From positions 1 to 6,367 of the forward strand of contig JASHUH010000561.1 in assembly GCA_030040115.1 (NCBI GenBank): a stretch of DNA of 6,367 nucleotides. The letters are read 5' to 3'. Made by a program: the position numbers and the translations under genes. The DNA is from Acidobacteriaceae bacterium (GTDB lineage Bacteria > Acidobacteriota > Terriglobia > Terriglobales > Acidobacteriaceae). Every line of letters starts with the position of its first letter. Position 1 is the first letter of the stretch. This document shows, piece by piece, positions 5,785-6,367 of this stretch. A model generated the notes under the pieces. It was not told the origin of the DNA. It saw nothing but the letters and a program-made list of their open reading frames with translations, and made no database searches.

Positions 5785-5802
5785 CCGGAATTCAGACAGT
5801 CG

Positions 5803-5838
5803 AGGGCCGGTTAGGGCCGGTGATAGCTCCGCTGGCCC
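5803..5838 (+). repeat. GC-rich hairpin and 10-bp-phased direct repeat between VOC gene and rpmI
   Basis: AGGGCCGGT occurs twice, at 5803-5811 and 5813-5821, exactly one helical turn apart. The second copy starts a strong stem: GGGCCGGTG (5814-5822) with CGCTGGCCC (5830-5838), nine pairs including two G-U, around a seven-base loop. No T run follows, so it is not an ordinary intrinsic terminator, but it sits where the VOC transcript should end and just before the rpmI promoter candidate. Confidence 0.5.
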
Positions 5839-5863
5839 CCAACACCGCGAGGCCCGCTTCCTG

Positions 5864-5869
5864 TATACT
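5864..5869 (+). promoter_or_regulatory. Candidate -10 box for the rpmI-rplT operon
   Basis: TATACT matches five of six bases of the sigma-70-type -10 consensus. No good -35 box is present 16-18 bases upstream. A start about seven bases downstream would place the leader hairpin at 5879-5912 at the very 5' end of the transcript. Low-to-moderate support. Confidence 0.35.
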
Positions 5870-5878
5870 CAAAAGAGC

Positions 5879-5912
5879 CTCATCCGGGGAGGGAAGTCCC
5901 TGTGTCGATGAG
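5879..5912 (+). promoter_or_regulatory. Two-stem leader hairpin upstream of rpmI
   Basis: CTCATC (5879-5884) pairs perfectly with GATGAG (5907-5912). Inside, AGGG (5890-5893) pairs with CCCT (5898-5901), closing an AAGT loop. Between the stems lies a symmetric five-by-five internal loop. In other bacteria the rpmI/rplT operon is autoregulated by bL20 binding to a leader that imitates its 23S rRNA site. An irregular stem 24 bases before the rpmI start is a reasonable candidate for the same role, but no similarity to a known L20 leader was established. Confidence 0.4.
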
Positions 5913-5936
5913 ACTTCAGCCCAAAACGAGAGAATT

Positions 5937-6134
5937 ATGCCCAAATTGAAAACCCATTCGGGCGCGGCCAAGCGCTTCACCAAGACGGCTACCGGCAAAA
6001 TCAAGCGCGGCCACACGAAGACCCGGCACATTCTTACGTCAAAGGCGCCGAAGACCAAGCGCAAGCTCGGCAAGAGCGAGCTGGTCTCCGACGGCGATTA
6101 CAAGAAGGTAGCGCGCATGATTCCCTACGCCTAG
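5937..6134 (+). CDS. rpmI: 50S ribosomal protein bL35
   Basis: The product has 65 residues, the usual bL35 length, with the family start [14 protein letters not shown] and the basic core [16 protein letters not shown], ending in ARMIPYA. It is a component of the large ribosomal subunit. The start is fixed by the conserved N-terminus; GAGAG (5928-5932), four bases upstream, is a weak Shine-Dalgarno. It is followed by rplT, the normal gene order. infC, which lies directly upstream in many bacteria, is absent here: the neighbour is the secreted VOC gene, with a likely own promoter in between. Identification is very secure. Confidence 0.98.
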   Translation: MPKLKTHSGAAKRFTKTATGKIKRGHTKTRHILTSKAPKTKRKLGKSELVSDGDYKKVARMIPYA

Positions 6135-6137
6135 TCA

Positions 6138-6171
6138 GGCGCTTATGCAGAGGGGCGCCGCGCGCAGCGCC
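6138..6171 (+). repeat. Mutually exclusive hairpins between rpmI and rplT
   Basis: GGCGC occurs at 6138-6142 and 6154-6158, and GCGCC at 6155-6159 and 6167-6171. The first GGCGC can pair with the first GCGCC (12-base loop), or the second GGCGC with the second GCGCC (eight-base loop, extendable by two G-U pairs). The two stems overlap, so only one forms at a time. The layout resembles a translational switch before rplT, but the GC-rich repeats could be chance. Confidence 0.35.
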
Positions 6172-6242
6172 TTGAATCGAGCGAGTGAAGAGGTTGACCT
6201 GCCTCCAGCCGCCTAACAGAGAACGCAAAAAGGAGAAGCAAC

Positions 6243-6367
6243 ATGCCACGCGTCAAACGTGGGACCAAGCGGCATGACCGCCGCAAGAAGATTCTCGACC
6301 GCGCCAGCGGTTATTTCCTCACCAAATCCAAGCTCTACCAGGCGGCGCAGGAAGCCGTGGAGCGCGG
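6243..6367 (+). CDS. rplT: 50S ribosomal protein bL20, 3' end outside the window
   Basis: About 42 N-terminal residues are present out of the usual 115-120. They start [18 protein letters not shown] and continue with the conserved [22 protein letters not shown]. bL20 binds 23S rRNA early in large-subunit assembly, and in several bacteria it also represses its own operon. AGGAG (6231-6235) lies seven bases before the ATG. The gene sits 108 bases after rpmI, a rather long intercistronic gap that holds alternative hairpins. It is cut by the window edge, not truncated biologically as far as can be seen. Confidence 0.98.
   Translation, partial: MPRVKRGTKRHDRRKKILDRASGYFLTKSKLYQAAQEAVER

Noticed and set aside
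6194..6222. Internal promoter before rplT using TTGACC
   Set aside because: No acceptable -10 box at the right distance.

Overview
The window looks like part of a chromosome from a GC-rich Gram-negative bacterium. It most resembles an acidobacterium (Acidobacteriota, Terriglobia-like), although that placement is an inference. It rests on three things: a cytosolic winged-helix/TPR regulator of a kind abundant in that phylum, a DUF481-like outer-membrane protein carrying an extra N-terminal beta module, and the sequences of ribosomal proteins bL35 and bL20. I see no mobile element, CRISPR array, tRNA or rRNA.

Layout, left to right. On the minus strand, 71-694 encodes an XRE-type helix-turn-helix regulator with a C-terminal cupin domain. 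It is divergent from an exported, probably outer-membrane, DUF481-like protein on the plus strand (1130-2335). The gap between them (695-1129) is unusually rich in perfect and near-perfect inverted repeats, including a 13-bp stem and an 18-bp operator-like dyad. A second gap (2336-2923) has no convincing gene but carries two terminator-like hairpins and an 11-bp direct repeat. It leads into a 606-residue winged-helix/TPR regulator (2924-4744), whose start overlaps a short upstream reading frame that owns the strong ribosome-binding site. A secreted two-module VOC (glyoxalase/dioxygenase fold) protein follows at 4852-5784. The right end holds the ribosomal pair rpmI (5937-6134) and rplT (6243 to the window edge, incomplete), preceded by a GC-rich hairpin, a -10-like box and a two-stem leader hairpin.

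How the genes relate: rpmI and rplT are a true ribosomal operon. The genes to their left look like separate units: two regulators and two exported proteins, with gaps of about 100 to 590 bases. The XRE/cupin regulator may control its divergent neighbour, and the winged-helix/TPR regulator could co-transcribe with the VOC gene 107 bases downstream; both links rest on position only. No anti-phage, biosynthetic or other multi-gene accessory system is visible. The least explained signals are the dyad-rich leader at 844-1039, the overlapping leader ORF at 2911-2967, and the alternative hairpins around rpmI/rplT.
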